Shown here piece by piece: positions 51,708 through 60,928 of a stretch of 64,000 nucleotides of DNA. A program made the position numbers and the translations under genes. The notes beneath the pieces are model-generated. The model made no database searches. It was not told the origin of the DNA and saw only the letters and a program-made list of their open reading frames with translations. The stretch is from NCBI GenBank assembly GCA_009783355.1, contig WRHH01000006.1, positions 1 to 64,000 of the forward strand. The letters are read 5' to 3'. Position 1 is the first letter of the stretch, and every line of letters starts with the position of its first letter. The DNA comes from Synergistaceae bacterium (lineage in GTDB: Bacteria > Synergistota > Synergistia > Synergistales > Aminobacteriaceae).

Positions 51708-54539
51708 ATGCGAAAAATTCAAATGAGAAGCATTGGAATTTTGGTTCTTATGTTGCTTGTCTGCGGAACGGCCTACGCTTTCCCGCTTGATCCAAACCCA
51801 AGCACAATACCAAACAACCCTGCTGCAGAGGGCGGTTTTCCGGGCGACTGGACAAACACGCTCCGTGGTTACGGATCAATCAACGCAATACGTGTAACGA
51901 GCTTTATGGACTGGGAGTTCAAGACTCAGGGCGGCGGACCAGGAGGCCCAACCGACCTTGATATCTGGTACACTCCAAGTTTCACCACGGATAAAGTTTC
52001 ACAGGACAGAAGCTCTTGGGCGCGCTTAGTGGCGTATCCCACTCAAACCGTTAATGAGATCTATGGAAAGTCCATATTCACCTCGCACAAAGAAATGATC
52101 GATTTTATCGAGTCATTGCCGAAAGACTACATGACAGTCGAGTATCTGGGCGAGATCCCGAGAGGCTTCCCTTGGCCGTTCGTTATTTTCTCGAAGGAGC
52201 CCAAGCCGCATACCCCGGAGCAGCTGGCCAAATCCGGCAAGCCGTTGGTATGGGTTCAGGGACTAATTCACGGAGGCGAATGGAGCGCCGGCGAGAGCCC
52301 TCTTGCCACGGCTTACGATCTGGCTTACGAGCGCCCAAATGCGATACTCAAGGACGGTCCTAACGCCGGAAAGCCGCTGCTTGACCTCATCAACGTCATA
52401 ATCCTGCCGCGCATATGCGCAGACGGCGCAAAGGCGCCTAGGAGAGAGACCAACGATCTGGTAGCGTTGCAGTGGACGCCGACGCCTGAGCTCAGGGACT
52501 TGAACCGCGACAACATGCTGTTTGACCTGCCGGTGAGCCGCGTCGTGCGCAAACTGAACGTGGCCTACCAGCCTCACATAAGCGTGAACCTTCATGAGCG
52601 CGGCAACTCCACATTCACCACCAACGTGGAAAACACTTTCGGCATGAGGATAGACAACGACGCCCACGATATAGGCGCCTCTGCGGCAAACCATCTCGTG
52701 CTCCCGAGGGACTTTCTGAGCCTGTACTACAACTACATAGTGCCGGATCTTCAAGCTTTCGCCCCCAAATACAGCATACATTTTGGAATGTATCGCGAGG
52801 GGACGGACACTTACGGTCATGGAATAAATACAAACTTCGCCGCAGGCGGGATTTACGCGGACGCCGATTACAGGAGCAGCTTCATAAACAGTAAAGCTTG
52901 GGACCCGGATGCGCCGTATTTCCTTATCTCTGAAGCGGCGTTCAATACGCGAAACGCCCGCAATCACAACGCCATGGCCGGCTGCATCAGCCTGTTGTTC
53001 GAGAATAAGTCAGGCCCCACCAATGTCGGCAACCGCGGTATGTGGGAACGGCGAGTGGCTACCGGCTACCTCTGCACGCTTTCCGCTATGATAACTGCGG
53101 CAAACAGGCCGGAATTTATCGGGACGCTCAATCAGATGAGGAAGGACTGGGTAGAAAAAGGAAAGAAAGTAACCTCGGACGACATGATACCGATTCACTC
53201 AATCCCGCCAAAGCCCACCTACGTCGACAGGGAGTGGAACGTAATAGACGTCGACAGAAATTACACAGTCCAAGGATTCAGCGCGGCAAATCCCGTAGAG
53301 GACCTTAATAACATCGTGCGTTACGACTGGACGAAGTCCCTTAAGAAAAATCCGAATGGTACGGGCTCAATTCTTAGCGGCGACTACGACCCCGTCAAGG
53401 ACAACTCCGGCTCCCGCGACAGACAGCCGTTTAAACTTGAGCTGGTGTGGCAGGGCTTCGCTATCAAGGAGCGCATCCGTCCTTACGCATACATCTTCGA
53501 CGGGCCTTACGCCAACGAACTTGCGACGCGCATGCTGCTTTCCGGCATCAATGTGAAGCGCCTTGCCAGCGACGTGACCATTGACGTTGAGGGTTGGCAC
53601 TATAATGCCCGCACAGTCTTTAACTCCTCAAACGACGATAGAGGCGTTGGACCCTATGTTGATCTAGCAAACAGCGGATCGAACGGCTGGCTGAACCGGG
53701 ATGTCACCATCTTCAATATACCGAACCGAACGTTCAAGAAAGACAACGCATACGTAGTCTATCTGGGACAGCTCCGTGTCCACGTTATTCCGATGTACAT
53801 GGAGCCGGACTTCCCATGGAACGCCGCGTCCTGTATTTTCCTGCCCTACATGAGCGTGGCGCTGGGAGGCGCCTCTACGCGTTCGTTGTCGCCCGCGCTT
53901 GTCGGAGTCGAAATGCCGGCCTACCGCTACCTCAAGGAAGTGGATCTCCCGACATACGACGTGGATCATTTCCTTCCTCTAATCAACAGAGGAGCGGTGC
54001 CGCGTTTCTTCAGCTACCACACTCAGGATAGCCTCAAGAACATAGCAAACGGGCTTGGGCTAAATCCTTCCCAGACAATCAAGGTGTTCGATTACGATAT
54101 TCAGGTGCACACGAGAACGGACGCGCTTCAGAGCGGCAAGTTCGATATGACGCTTCCCACAAGCGAAAATACGAGCAGTTACTTGATCCAAAAGAAGGAT
54201 GGAAGTTATGTGCCTCTCGTTCCGCACTCAATGACATTGGATTCGAACGTGGCGACAATCAGCGTGGCGGATCATGGCCGTGTTCCATGGACAGTAGATG
54301 TCGACAGCTCAGGTCGCCCTGTAATCGGCGACGGCAGCTACCGTACAGTTCCGAAAGCGTTGCCGGCGAATGACGACCTATACGGTTTCCGCATAATCGA
54401 AGTTCAGGGCGATGACGACGATGATGACGGCTGCAAACATAGCTTCAGGGAGTGGTGGGAAGAATATGGCTGTAACGCAGGAATACCTTTACTCGCCGTT
54501 CTGGCGCTGGCAGGATTCATGCTTCGTAGAAAGTTTTAA
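51708..54539 (+). CDS. Large secreted M14-family peptidase with Synerg-CTERM-like tail
   Basis: A 943-residue exported protein: signal peptide (residues 7-24, cleavage after AYA), M14 zinc motif H188-G-G-E191 in LIHGGEWSAGES, and the second His probably in HISVNLHERGNS. It ends with a poly-Asp stretch, EEYGCNAG, a hydrophobic helix and MLRRKF, the same sorting-tail pattern as the 846-residue paralogue. The preceding linker is acidic. Thirty bases after the TAXI receptor gene it shares the operon, so it may release the amino acids or peptides that the operon consumes. A strong terminator follows. Confidence 0.88.
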   Translation: MRKIQMRSIGILVLMLLVCGTAYAFPLDPNPSTIPNNPAAEGGFPGDWTNTLRGYGSINAIRVTSFMDWEFKTQGGGPGGPTDLDIWYTPSFTTDKVSQDRSSWARLVAYPTQTVNEIYGKSIFTSHKEMIDFIESLPKDYMTVEYLGEIPRGFPWPFVIFSKEPKPHTPEQLAKSGKPLVWVQGLIHGGEWSAGESPLATAYDLAYERPNAILKDGPNAGKPLLDLINVIILPRICADGAKAPRRETNDLVALQWTPTPELRDLNRDNMLFDLPVSRVVRKLNVAYQPHISVNLHERGNSTFTTNVENTFGMRIDNDAHDIGASAANHLVLPRDFLSLYYNYIVPDLQAFAPKYSIHFGMYREGTDTYGHGINTNFAAGGIYADADYRSSFINSKAWDPDAPYFLISEAAFNTRNARNHNAMAGCISLLFENKSGPTNVGNRGMWERRVATGYLCTLSAMITAANRPEFIGTLNQMRKDWVEKGKKVTSDDMIPIHSIPPKPTYVDREWNVIDVDRNYTVQGFSAANPVEDLNNIVRYDWTKSLKKNPNGTGSILSGDYDPVKDNSGSRDRQPFKLELVWQGFAIKERIRPYAYIFDGPYANELATRMLLSGINVKRLASDVTIDVEGWHYNARTVFNSSNDDRGVGPYVDLANSGSNGWLNRDVTIFNIPNRTFKKDNAYVVYLGQLRVHVIPMYMEPDFPWNAASCIFLPYMSVALGGASTRSLSPALVGVEMPAYRYLKEVDLPTYDVDHFLPLINRGAVPRFFSYHTQDSLKNIANGLGLNPSQTIKVFDYDIQVHTRTDALQSGKFDMTLPTSENTSSYLIQKKDGSYVPLVPHSMTLDSNVATISVADHGRVPWTVDVDSSGRPVIGDGSYRTVPKALPANDDLYGFRIIEVQGDDDDDDGCKHSFREWWEEYGCNAGIPLLAVLALAGFMLRRKF

Positions 54540-54575
54540 AGTCTATAATCAGGTATATTTTTTGGCTGCACGCCA

Positions 54576-54615
54576 AACAAAGAGAGCCGGGCCGTAGCGC
54601 CCGGCTCTCTTTGTT
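54576..54615. terminator. Rho-independent terminator of the catabolic operon
   Basis: AACAAAGAGAGCCGGGC pairs perfectly with GCCCGGCTCTCTTTGTT around CGTAGC-type loop. The stem is 17 bp and carries its own T-rich strand. A half MITE end (GGTACAGCCCCGCTT) follows at about 54657-54671. Confidence 0.85.
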
Positions 54616-54797
54616 CAAAATAATGTAAAAATAGCCTTATCCATATAATTTCATTTTGGTACAGCCCCGCTTATCTAACATAATTGTAAAATCAGCCGAA
54701 TAATAACTGAATTAATAAACCAATCCGAAAAAAATGAGATAGAATATACAATCTGTGAATATTTAAAATTTAATGTTATTAAATGGAGGTAACAATC

Positions 54798-57452
54798 ATG
54801 GCAGAGAATACAGTAAAGTACATCTACAGCCTGAGAGAGGGAAGCGGAGATCAAAAATCCCTGCTGGGCGGGAAAGGAGCAAATCTGGCGCAGATGGTCC
54901 GGAGCGGGCTGCCTGTTCCACCTGGTTTTATTATCACCACCGAAGTTTGTTTGAAATATCTCAAGGATCCGAAGATAATGGATGAAATCTGGAGCGGTGT
55001 ACAGAGCTCGTTAAAAGATCTTGAGAAAGAAACAGGGAAAGTCTTCAACGATAATGTAAACCCGCTGCTTGTGTCCGTTCGTTCCGGCGCTCCGGTATCA
55101 ATGCCCGGTATGATGGAAACTATTCTCAACCTTGGCCTTAACGATGATACCGTGAAAGGGCTAACTGCCGCGTCAGGCAACGAACGCTTTGCTTTTGACA
55201 GTTACCGCCGTTTTATTCAGATGTTCAGCAGCGTTGTCGATGATGTCGACTCAAATAAATTTGAGCATGTGCTTGTAAAAGTCAAGAGTAAGCTTGGAGT
55301 TAAGTTTGACAATGAAATAAATGCTGAAGAGCTGAAAAATGTAGTCGCCGAATTCAAGAAAATCTATAAGGATTCGACCGGCAACGATTTCCCCGTTGAC
55401 CCGTGGGTGCAGCTCCGCAAAGCAATAGAAGCGGTGTTCAAGAGCTGGAACATCCCGCGCGCGATAACGTACAGAAAAATAAACAAAATCTCGGATGACC
55501 TCGGCACAGCGGTCAACGTAATATCAATGATATTCGGCAACCTTGGCGACGACTGCGGAACGGGCGTGTGTTTCACGCGCAACCCGTCGGACGGCGAGAA
55601 CAAACTCTACGGCGAGTTCTTGATAAACGCGCAGGGAGAGGACGTCGTGGCGGGGATACGGACCCCAGTGCCGATAAGCGAACTTGAAGGCAAGATGCCT
55701 GAGATATATAAGGAGCTCTGCAAACTAACAAATCAGCTTGAAGTTTCCTATAAGGAAATGCAGGATATTGAGTTTACCATAGAACGCAGTAAACTCTACC
55801 TTCTCCAGACCCGTACCGGCAAACGCACAGCTTCCGCTGCGGTTAAAATAGCCATGGACATGTACAAAGAAGGACTGATTGATAAAGAAACGGCAGTGAA
55901 ACGAGTTTCTCCCGATCAAGTTGAACAGCTGCTTCACAGGCAGGTGGATAAAAAAGCGCCTCAGGACGTAATAGCTGCTGGACTTCCGGCCTCGCCCGGG
56001 GCGGGAGTCGGCGAGCTTGTATTTAACGCGGATGAAGCAGAAGAGTGTGCAAAACATGGAAAATCAGTAATTCTGGCAAGGCCGGAAACGTGCCCCGACG
56101 ACATTCACGGACTCTTTGCGGCGTCGGCGGTGGTTACGAGCCGCGGAGGAATGACAAGCCACGCAGCGGTTGTCGCGCGCGGCATGGGAAAACCCGCAGT
56201 CTGCGGATGCGAAGAGATGACGATAAACCTTGAGAACGAAACATTGACTTCACGCGGGCGTACGTTCGTAAAAGGCGACACTGTGACTGTTGACGGAACG
56301 ACGGGCAGGATACTTGCCGGGCAAGTGCCGCTTATTGAGGCGACGTTCACCGACGACTTCAAGCAAATCCTCGCATGGTCGGATGAATTCGCAAAACTTG
56401 AGGTGTGGGCAAATGCCGATACGCCTGAAGACGCAAATCGCGCGCGCGAGTTTGGGGCTAAAGGGATAGGGCTCTGCCGGACGGAACATATGTTCATGGA
56501 GTCGGACAGGCTTCCAGTAATGCAGGAACTCATTGTTGCGGATAACCTCGAAGGCCGCCTTGCCGCTTTGGCTAAATTAAAGATAATGCAGATTAAGGAC
56601 TTTTTGGGAATATTCAAAGCTATGGACGGATTCCCTGTCATCGTGCGCCTGCTTGACCCGCCGCTTCACGAATTCCTTCCAAAGGAACCGACAATCATGG
56701 AGCAGCTTGAAGAGCTTGCCAAACAAGGCAAAGCCGATTCCAAGGAAGCTGTAGTTTTAAATAAGACGCTCGAAAAAATCCATCATCTGCATGAATCCAA
56801 TCCGATGCTCGGATTCCGCGGCTGCCGACTTGGAATGCTCTATCCTGAAATCTACGAGATGCAGATTTACGCAATTTTCGAGGCGGTAGCGGAGCTGAAA
56901 CCACAGGGGATTACGTTGCATCCCGAAGTAATGATCCCGCTTGTAGGCACAAAGGCTGAGATGAAATATTTCCGCGAGATGACCGATCGCATAGCCGAAG
57001 ACGTGATGAGCAAGACGGGCATAAAATTTGATTACATGTGCGGGACGATGATCGAGGTGCCGCGCGCGGCAATTGTAGCTGACCAACTTGCCAAGTACGC
57101 GCAATTCTTCAGCTTTGGGACTAACGACCTCACTCAGACCACATTCGGCTATTCAAGGGACGACGCGGAAGGCAAGTTCCTGTTCAACTACATCGACAAG
57201 GGAGTGTTCAAGGAAAATCCATTCGCCGAACTTGACAGAGAAGGAGTTGGCGGCCTGATGAGTATAGCCGTTGAAAAAGGCAGAGGAGTTAATCCGGAAA
57301 TATCAGTCGGAATATGCGGCGAGCATGGAGGAAACCCATCAAGCGTGGCTTTCTGCGGATCCATTTCGATGAACTACGTAAGCTGTTCGCCTTTCAGGGT
57401 TCCCGTGGCGAGGGTAGCCGCGGCGCACACGGCGCTGGGAGAGATGAAGTAA
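54798..57452 (+). CDS. ppdK: Pyruvate, phosphate dikinase
   Basis: An 884-residue enzyme that interconverts pyruvate, ATP and phosphate with PEP, AMP and PPi, a central glycolytic or gluconeogenic step in anaerobes. N-terminal ATP-grasp parts are GGKGANLAQM, SVRSGAPVSMPGMMETIL and GDDCGTGVCFTRNPSDGE. The phospho-His is in GGMTSHAAVVARGMGKPAVCG. The C-terminal PEP/pyruvate barrel has GLCRTEHMF, IEVPRAAIVADQLA, FFSFGTNDLTQTT and ICGEHGGNPSS. Length is standard. The ATG at 54798 has GGAGGT seven bases upstream; the earlier ATG at 54783 overlaps that site. Confidence 0.97.
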   Translation: MAENTVKYIYSLREGSGDQKSLLGGKGANLAQMVRSGLPVPPGFIITTEVCLKYLKDPKIMDEIWSGVQSSLKDLEKETGKVFNDNVNPLLVSVRSGAPVSMPGMMETILNLGLNDDTVKGLTAASGNERFAFDSYRRFIQMFSSVVDDVDSNKFEHVLVKVKSKLGVKFDNEINAEELKNVVAEFKKIYKDSTGNDFPVDPWVQLRKAIEAVFKSWNIPRAITYRKINKISDDLGTAVNVISMIFGNLGDDCGTGVCFTRNPSDGENKLYGEFLINAQGEDVVAGIRTPVPISELEGKMPEIYKELCKLTNQLEVSYKEMQDIEFTIERSKLYLLQTRTGKRTASAAVKIAMDMYKEGLIDKETAVKRVSPDQVEQLLHRQVDKKAPQDVIAAGLPASPGAGVGELVFNADEAEECAKHGKSVILARPETCPDDIHGLFAASAVVTSRGGMTSHAAVVARGMGKPAVCGCEEMTINLENETLTSRGRTFVKGDTVTVDGTTGRILAGQVPLIEATFTDDFKQILAWSDEFAKLEVWANADTPEDANRAREFGAKGIGLCRTEHMFMESDRLPVMQELIVADNLEGRLAALAKLKIMQIKDFLGIFKAMDGFPVIVRLLDPPLHEFLPKEPTIMEQLEELAKQGKADSKEAVVLNKTLEKIHHLHESNPMLGFRGCRLGMLYPEIYEMQIYAIFEAVAELKPQGITLHPEVMIPLVGTKAEMKYFREMTDRIAEDVMSKTGIKFDYMCGTMIEVPRAAIVADQLAKYAQFFSFGTNDLTQTTFGYSRDDAEGKFLFNYIDKGVFKENPFAELDREGVGGLMSIAVEKGRGVNPEISVGICGEHGGNPSSVAFCGSISMNYVSCSPFRVPVARVAAAHTALGEMK

Positions 57453-57458
57453 AACAGT

Positions 57459-57500
57459 GTGAAGTGTGGAGTGTGGAGTAAAAGGATAAAGACAAAAGAT
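57459..57500 (+). repeat. GTGAAGT/GTGGAGT heptamers after ppdK
   Basis: GTGAAGT then GTGGAGT twice at 57459-57479, seven bases after the ppdK stop. The A-rich block AAAAGGATAAAGACAAAAGA follows. Confidence 0.65.
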
Positions 57501-57574
57501 AATGACAAATGCACATGAACTAAAGTTTACACGATAAATGAAATTTAGATATTTAACGATAAAAGCAAAAATCA

Positions 57575-57614
57575 CAGGGGCGGTCAATAACGCGACGCCC
57601 CTGCTGTTTTTTTT
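57575..57614. terminator. Rho-independent terminator between ppdK and the ankyrin gene
   Basis: CAGGGGCG pairs with CGCCCCTG, then CTG and eight T on the plus strand. The minus strand also has T-rich sequence after the stem, so it may serve both genes. Confidence 0.75.
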
Positions 57615-57623
57615 GTTTTCTAG

Positions 57624-57656
57624 TCCCTAATCCCTGTTTTTAAATCCCTGTTTTTT
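57624..57656 (-). repeat. GGGATTA-type tract over the ankyrin-gene stop codon
   Basis: Minus strand: ACAGGGATTTAA, then AAACAGGGATTAGGGACTAG. The TAA stop at 57640-57642 and the final TGI residues are inside the tract. Confidence 0.65.
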
Positions 57657-58443
57657 CCTCTAGTATCCTGAGCGCTTCAGTATTTTCAAGGCTTTTATTC
57701 TCTTTCGCGTAGTCTATAGCCATTTTCCCGGAATTATCCTTTGCTTTCGGGTCAGCGCCCGCATTGAGAAGAATTGTTATCATTTCCGGATTTGGATTGT
57801 TATAAGCCGCTATCATGAGCGGCGTCCTTCCATCATTATCCTTCGCGTTAACATCTGCTCCCGCGCTGATAAGAGCTCTCGGATCGGAGTTACTTCTCGC
57901 CGCCATCATAAGCGACGTCCAGCCTTCATTTACAGTCTTTGCGTTGACATCCGCCCCCGCGTCGATAAGAGCGGTTACTGATTCCGAAATGGTGAATACA
58001 CACGACACCGCACACATTAGTGGTGTAAATCCTTTTATATTCTTGGCGTTGACATCCGCGCCCGAATTGATAAGAGCGGTTATCACTTCCGGGTCTGTGT
58101 TCTCATTCATCGCTGCCCACATGAGCGGCGTATACCCATCTTTATTAGCTTTTACATCTGCGCCCGCGTTTATAAGGGCGGTTATCATTTCCAAATTTGA
58201 GGTTTTATTCATCGCTGCCCACATAAGCGGTGTAAATCCTTCTTTATCCCTCGCGTTCACTTTTGCGCCGCCTTTTATTGCGTCATTGATTTGCTTTGAT
58301 GAACCTTCAAAGCAAAGGTCCATAAAAGCAGACTCACTCATTGGAGGCACGCTTCGATTTATGAACAGTAGATAACCTGCAAAAATAAAAAGCGTGCATA
58401 AAATTACCCCTCTAAATACTGAAACAATAAATTTCTCTTTCAT
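57640..58443 (-). CDS. Membrane-anchored or exported ankyrin-repeat protein
   Basis: A 267-residue protein. N-terminal hydrophobic segment (about 8-28, FIVSVFRGVILCTLFIFAGYLL) is a signal anchor. The rest is six or so ankyrin repeats with the consensus (D/E)GxTPLMWAA...ALINAGADVNAK. It closely resembles the 288-residue protein at 60925-61791, which shares the KFIVSVF N-terminus. The ankyrins would therefore face the periplasm or outside. Binding partner unknown. Confidence 0.88.
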   Translation of the reverse strand: MKEKFIVSVFRGVILCTLFIFAGYLLFINRSVPPMSESAFMDLCFEGSSKQINDAIKGGAKVNARDKEGFTPLMWAAMNKTSNLEMITALINAGADVKANKDGYTPLMWAAMNENTDPEVITALINSGADVNAKNIKGFTPLMCAVSCVFTISESVTALIDAGADVNAKTVNEGWTSLMMAARSNSDPRALISAGADVNAKDNDGRTPLMIAAYNNPNPEMITILLNAGADPKAKDNSGKMAIDYAKENKSLENTEALRILEEKTGI

Positions 58444-58566
58444 GACTTATCACCCATTCTTTTTTGAAAGCAGCCTTGACCAACTCTACCGTAGCTTAAC
58501 ATCTCCCGACAGCTGAAAAAGAGCCGAACACATTAATGCGTCTGAATGAAAACTGTCATAATGCAA

Positions 58567-59556
58567 TTATTGTATTAGCATTTTAGCGCGCAACGCCGGT
58601 TCATAATTTGGATTGATTGATAAAGATTGATCATACCACTTCAAGGCTTCATTGTTATTTTTTAGTTTTCTTGCTTCTTCTCCTGCTTTATATGCTGCAA
58701 GGTAATCGCCACTGTAAGAGTTTGCCAGTTCTATATAGGCTTCGTAAGCTTTTTGCCCTGTGAGTTTTTGCGCGTTGAGATGGCTGATTCGTCGCGTATT
58801 TTTGTCGCCGTCATCAAGAGGGTAATTTATAATGATTTTTGCGGGATCAGTCGATTTGTTCTCGAACTTGGACGGTTGAGGTTGAACAGCTGGTTGAATC
58901 GTTCCTGAATTAGCTGACGGCAAAATATCGTAAGTTGTCTTAGCCATCTTTGTTATTTCATCTCTGAGCGTTTTAGCCAGTTCATTCGTAGCGTCTTTAA
59001 TAGCTCTTGATCGATAAGACTGCACCTCCTGCGCCTTGTTGTAATTCCTTCTTTCTTTACCGCCTAAAAAGGGCGTTTTGATACTTTTCGTTTCAGATTT
59101 GGATAAATGAACTTCAGCGGTTTTCAAATTGATAATACGTACATTAACTTCACATGCTACTGCAAGATTAACGTACTTATCTCCCCACTCCTCAACTCTA
59201 AAACTGGAAATAGAACTTATTATTATATATTGCACTCCGGTAGCATTTCCGATTTTCGTCGCTGTATCATTGTTTATGATTAGGTCATATCCGCGACGGA
59301 TTTCATCTACAATTGCTTCAAAAGCGCTCCGTTCATAAACAGAGGTATTCCGTATTCCTGTAAGATTATCCGTGAGAATATTGGTAATTAGCCTGGCATC
59401 TTCTTTTGTGAGTCCCATTTCACTGCTCTCGTACACAGCTATACCAAGACGTATTCTTCCATCTTCAGTCGCCAATGCGAAATTAAGTGGTATAGCAAAC
59501 AATGTAATCATCATACTCAGTAAAAACGTACATATAATTCTTGTCTCATACATCAT
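58567..59556 (-). CDS. Exported CsgG-like protein with C-terminal TPR
   Basis: About 329 residues. Signal peptide in residues 5-28 (IICTFLLSMMITLFAIPLNFALA). Residues 30-200 have the CsgG/TolB_N-type pattern: RIRLGIAVYESSEM, LTDNLTGIRNTSVYERSAFEAIVDE, ATGVQYIIISSI, NLAVACEVNVRIINLKTAEV. A Pro/Gln linker follows, and then one or two TPR units (AAYKAGEEARKLKNNNEALKWYDQSLSINPNYEPAL). The ATG at 59556 is preceded by AGAGAGG seven bases upstream; a 27-residue upstream extension is unlikely. Possibly an outer-membrane assembly or secretion factor. There is no CsgG lipobox. Confidence 0.75.
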   Translation of the reverse strand: MMYETRIICTFLLSMMITLFAIPLNFALATEDGRIRLGIAVYESSEMGLTKEDARLITNILTDNLTGIRNTSVYERSAFEAIVDEIRRGYDLIINNDTATKIGNATGVQYIIISSISSFRVEEWGDKYVNLAVACEVNVRIINLKTAEVHLSKSETKSIKTPFLGGKERRNYNKAQEVQSYRSRAIKDATNELAKTLRDEITKMAKTTYDILPSANSGTIQPAVQPQPSKFENKSTDPAKIIINYPLDDGDKNTRRISHLNAQKLTGQKAYEAYIELANSYSGDYLAAYKAGEEARKLKNNNEALKWYDQSLSINPNYEPALRAKMLIQ

Positions 59557-59673
59557 AAAAAATCCTCTCTTTACATTCATTTTATGTAACTGTTTTGCTA
59601 CTTTGTCATTGTGAATTGAAACATAAGTACTTCTCATAAAATTTGCTTAATCATTCCAAATAAAACCATGTAT

Positions 59674-60558
59674 TTAAAACCGACGGGTATTCTTCATTTT
59701 ATCCATAGTAAGCTCAGAAACAGCTTCAACAGCATTTTGGATCGCTTCATCTTCGCTGAACCCAGCCTCTTCTTTCGAAGAAACAGTATCGTCATAGAGT
59801 ATTGTCCCATTTGATTCCTTAATATTCACCGTTATTGAAACAGTAGCGCCATAGAATTTATACCTATCGCTCCGGGTTTTGATTCCAATTTGAACTGTGA
59901 GCTGCGCTCTGTATCCATTCCGACCATCAACAACTTTGAGCCCTTTTTCATGCAATTGACTTATAATAGCGCTTCTAACTGAATTTATTGTAGTCGAGTC
60001 AACCTGCTGACTTCCCTTGACTACAACAACAATTCCTTCAGGTTTAGGCCTGGGTACGCTATTTTTCGAATTTTGCGGCGCTGGAGCGAAACTTACATAC
60101 TGTGCGAAGACCCAGCCTATTTTGCCGTTATAATTTACATTGAGCCATTTTCCATCAGGTGTGTCTTTTGATCCCAAAATAGTCACTTGATATCCATTTT
60201 GTAAAAAAGGCCCCTCTCTGCGTGATAGATCTGGGCGTAAGAATACATTAGAACCAGTGATATAACCTATCTGGGGCGGTGGAGGTGGCGGGTTGTTTGG
60301 CTGTGGTTGCACCGTGTTCCGTTGACCCTGCGGCTGTATTATCGGTTCTGGTGATGGCGGTTGTGGTGAATTAATAGCATCAGTAATAAGATTTCCTAAA
60401 ACTTGCATAGCAACCCCCCCAAAGAAATACAAAACTGCTCCAACAATAGGCGGCACTTCAGCAACAGCTGTCGGAGGGTTATTGAACGGCATAACAAATG
60501 ATGCAATCGCTATCCACATTACAGATACGCGTAAAAACCTTGATTTAAGTTTTTTCAT
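59674..60558 (-). CDS. Exported SH3b-domain protein with Pro-rich linker
   Basis: About 294 residues. Signal peptide (residues 3-34, ending near TAVAE), a glycine-rich hydrophobic segment VGAVLYFFGGVAMQVLG, a Pro/Gln linker (PQPPSPEP... PPPPPPQ), then an SH3b domain (YITGSNVFLRPDLSRREGP, KWLNVNYNGKIGWVFAQYV). The last 110 residues (EGIVVVVKGSQQVDSTTINS...) resemble a CsgG/LptE-like alpha/beta unit. ATG at 60558 follows AAGGAG by nine bases. It probably binds peptidoglycan in the envelope. Neighbouring minus-strand genes also encode exported proteins. Confidence 0.78.
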   Translation of the reverse strand: MKKLKSRFLRVSVMWIAIASFVMPFNNPPTAVAEVPPIVGAVLYFFGGVAMQVLGNLITDAINSPQPPSPEPIIQPQGQRNTVQPQPNNPPPPPPQIGYITGSNVFLRPDLSRREGPFLQNGYQVTILGSKDTPDGKWLNVNYNGKIGWVFAQYVSFAPAPQNSKNSVPRPKPEGIVVVVKGSQQVDSTTINSVRSAIISQLHEKGLKVVDGRNGYRAQLTVQIGIKTRSDRYKFYGATVSITVNIKESNGTILYDDTVSSKEEAGFSEDEAIQNAVEAVSELTMDKMKNTRRF

Positions 60559-60594
60559 CAAAGTAATCTCCTTTTGAATTAATTTTTGTATCAC

Positions 60595-60924
60595 TGTTTT
60601 ACTACTGCACTATTTTATCTGGATAAAGCTGAGATATAGATTCTATGCAAGCAATTCCATAAGTGTTTGTATGATTATTTCGGAGTTGTTTATATTATTT
60701 AAAAATATATTCTTATATGCCTAATATTTTATATTTTAATGTAATCATTTAATGAATACAACTATCACAATAAATATTTCAGAAAGCGTTGCCTTTGCAT
60801 TTACAAGGATATATGGAGAACTTGAATACACACAAAACAAGCCCCTCCTTATAATTAAGGAAGGGATTATTTTTGTTTTTCGTTATAAATTTCTGCTATT
60901 AACCATTACTCGCAACTCACAATT
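60595..60924. other. AT-rich non-coding gap
   Basis: Holds the putative promoter region of the SH3 gene and the terminator at 60843-60865. An 88-codon plus-strand ORF crosses it but has no ribosome site and runs antisense into the ankyrin gene. No gene supported. Confidence 0.5.
60843..60865. terminator. Terminator-like hairpin after the second ankyrin gene
   Basis: CCCTCCTT pairs with AAGGAAGGG (one mismatch) with T-rich sequence on both sides. It lies 60 bases past the minus-strand ankyrin stop. Confidence 0.5.
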
Positions 60925-60928
60925 CTAT
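60908..60928 (-). repeat. Short ACTCGCA/ACTCACA heptamers over the ankyrin stop
   Basis: ACTCGCA, ACTCACA, ATTCTAT. The TAG stop of the minus-strand gene (60925-60927) lies at the edge. Only two clear units, so weaker than the others. Confidence 0.4.

Noticed and set aside
52263-52967. 234-codon minus-strand ORF inside the second M14 gene
   Set aside because: Fully antisense to a well-supported peptidase with intact motifs; no independent evidence.
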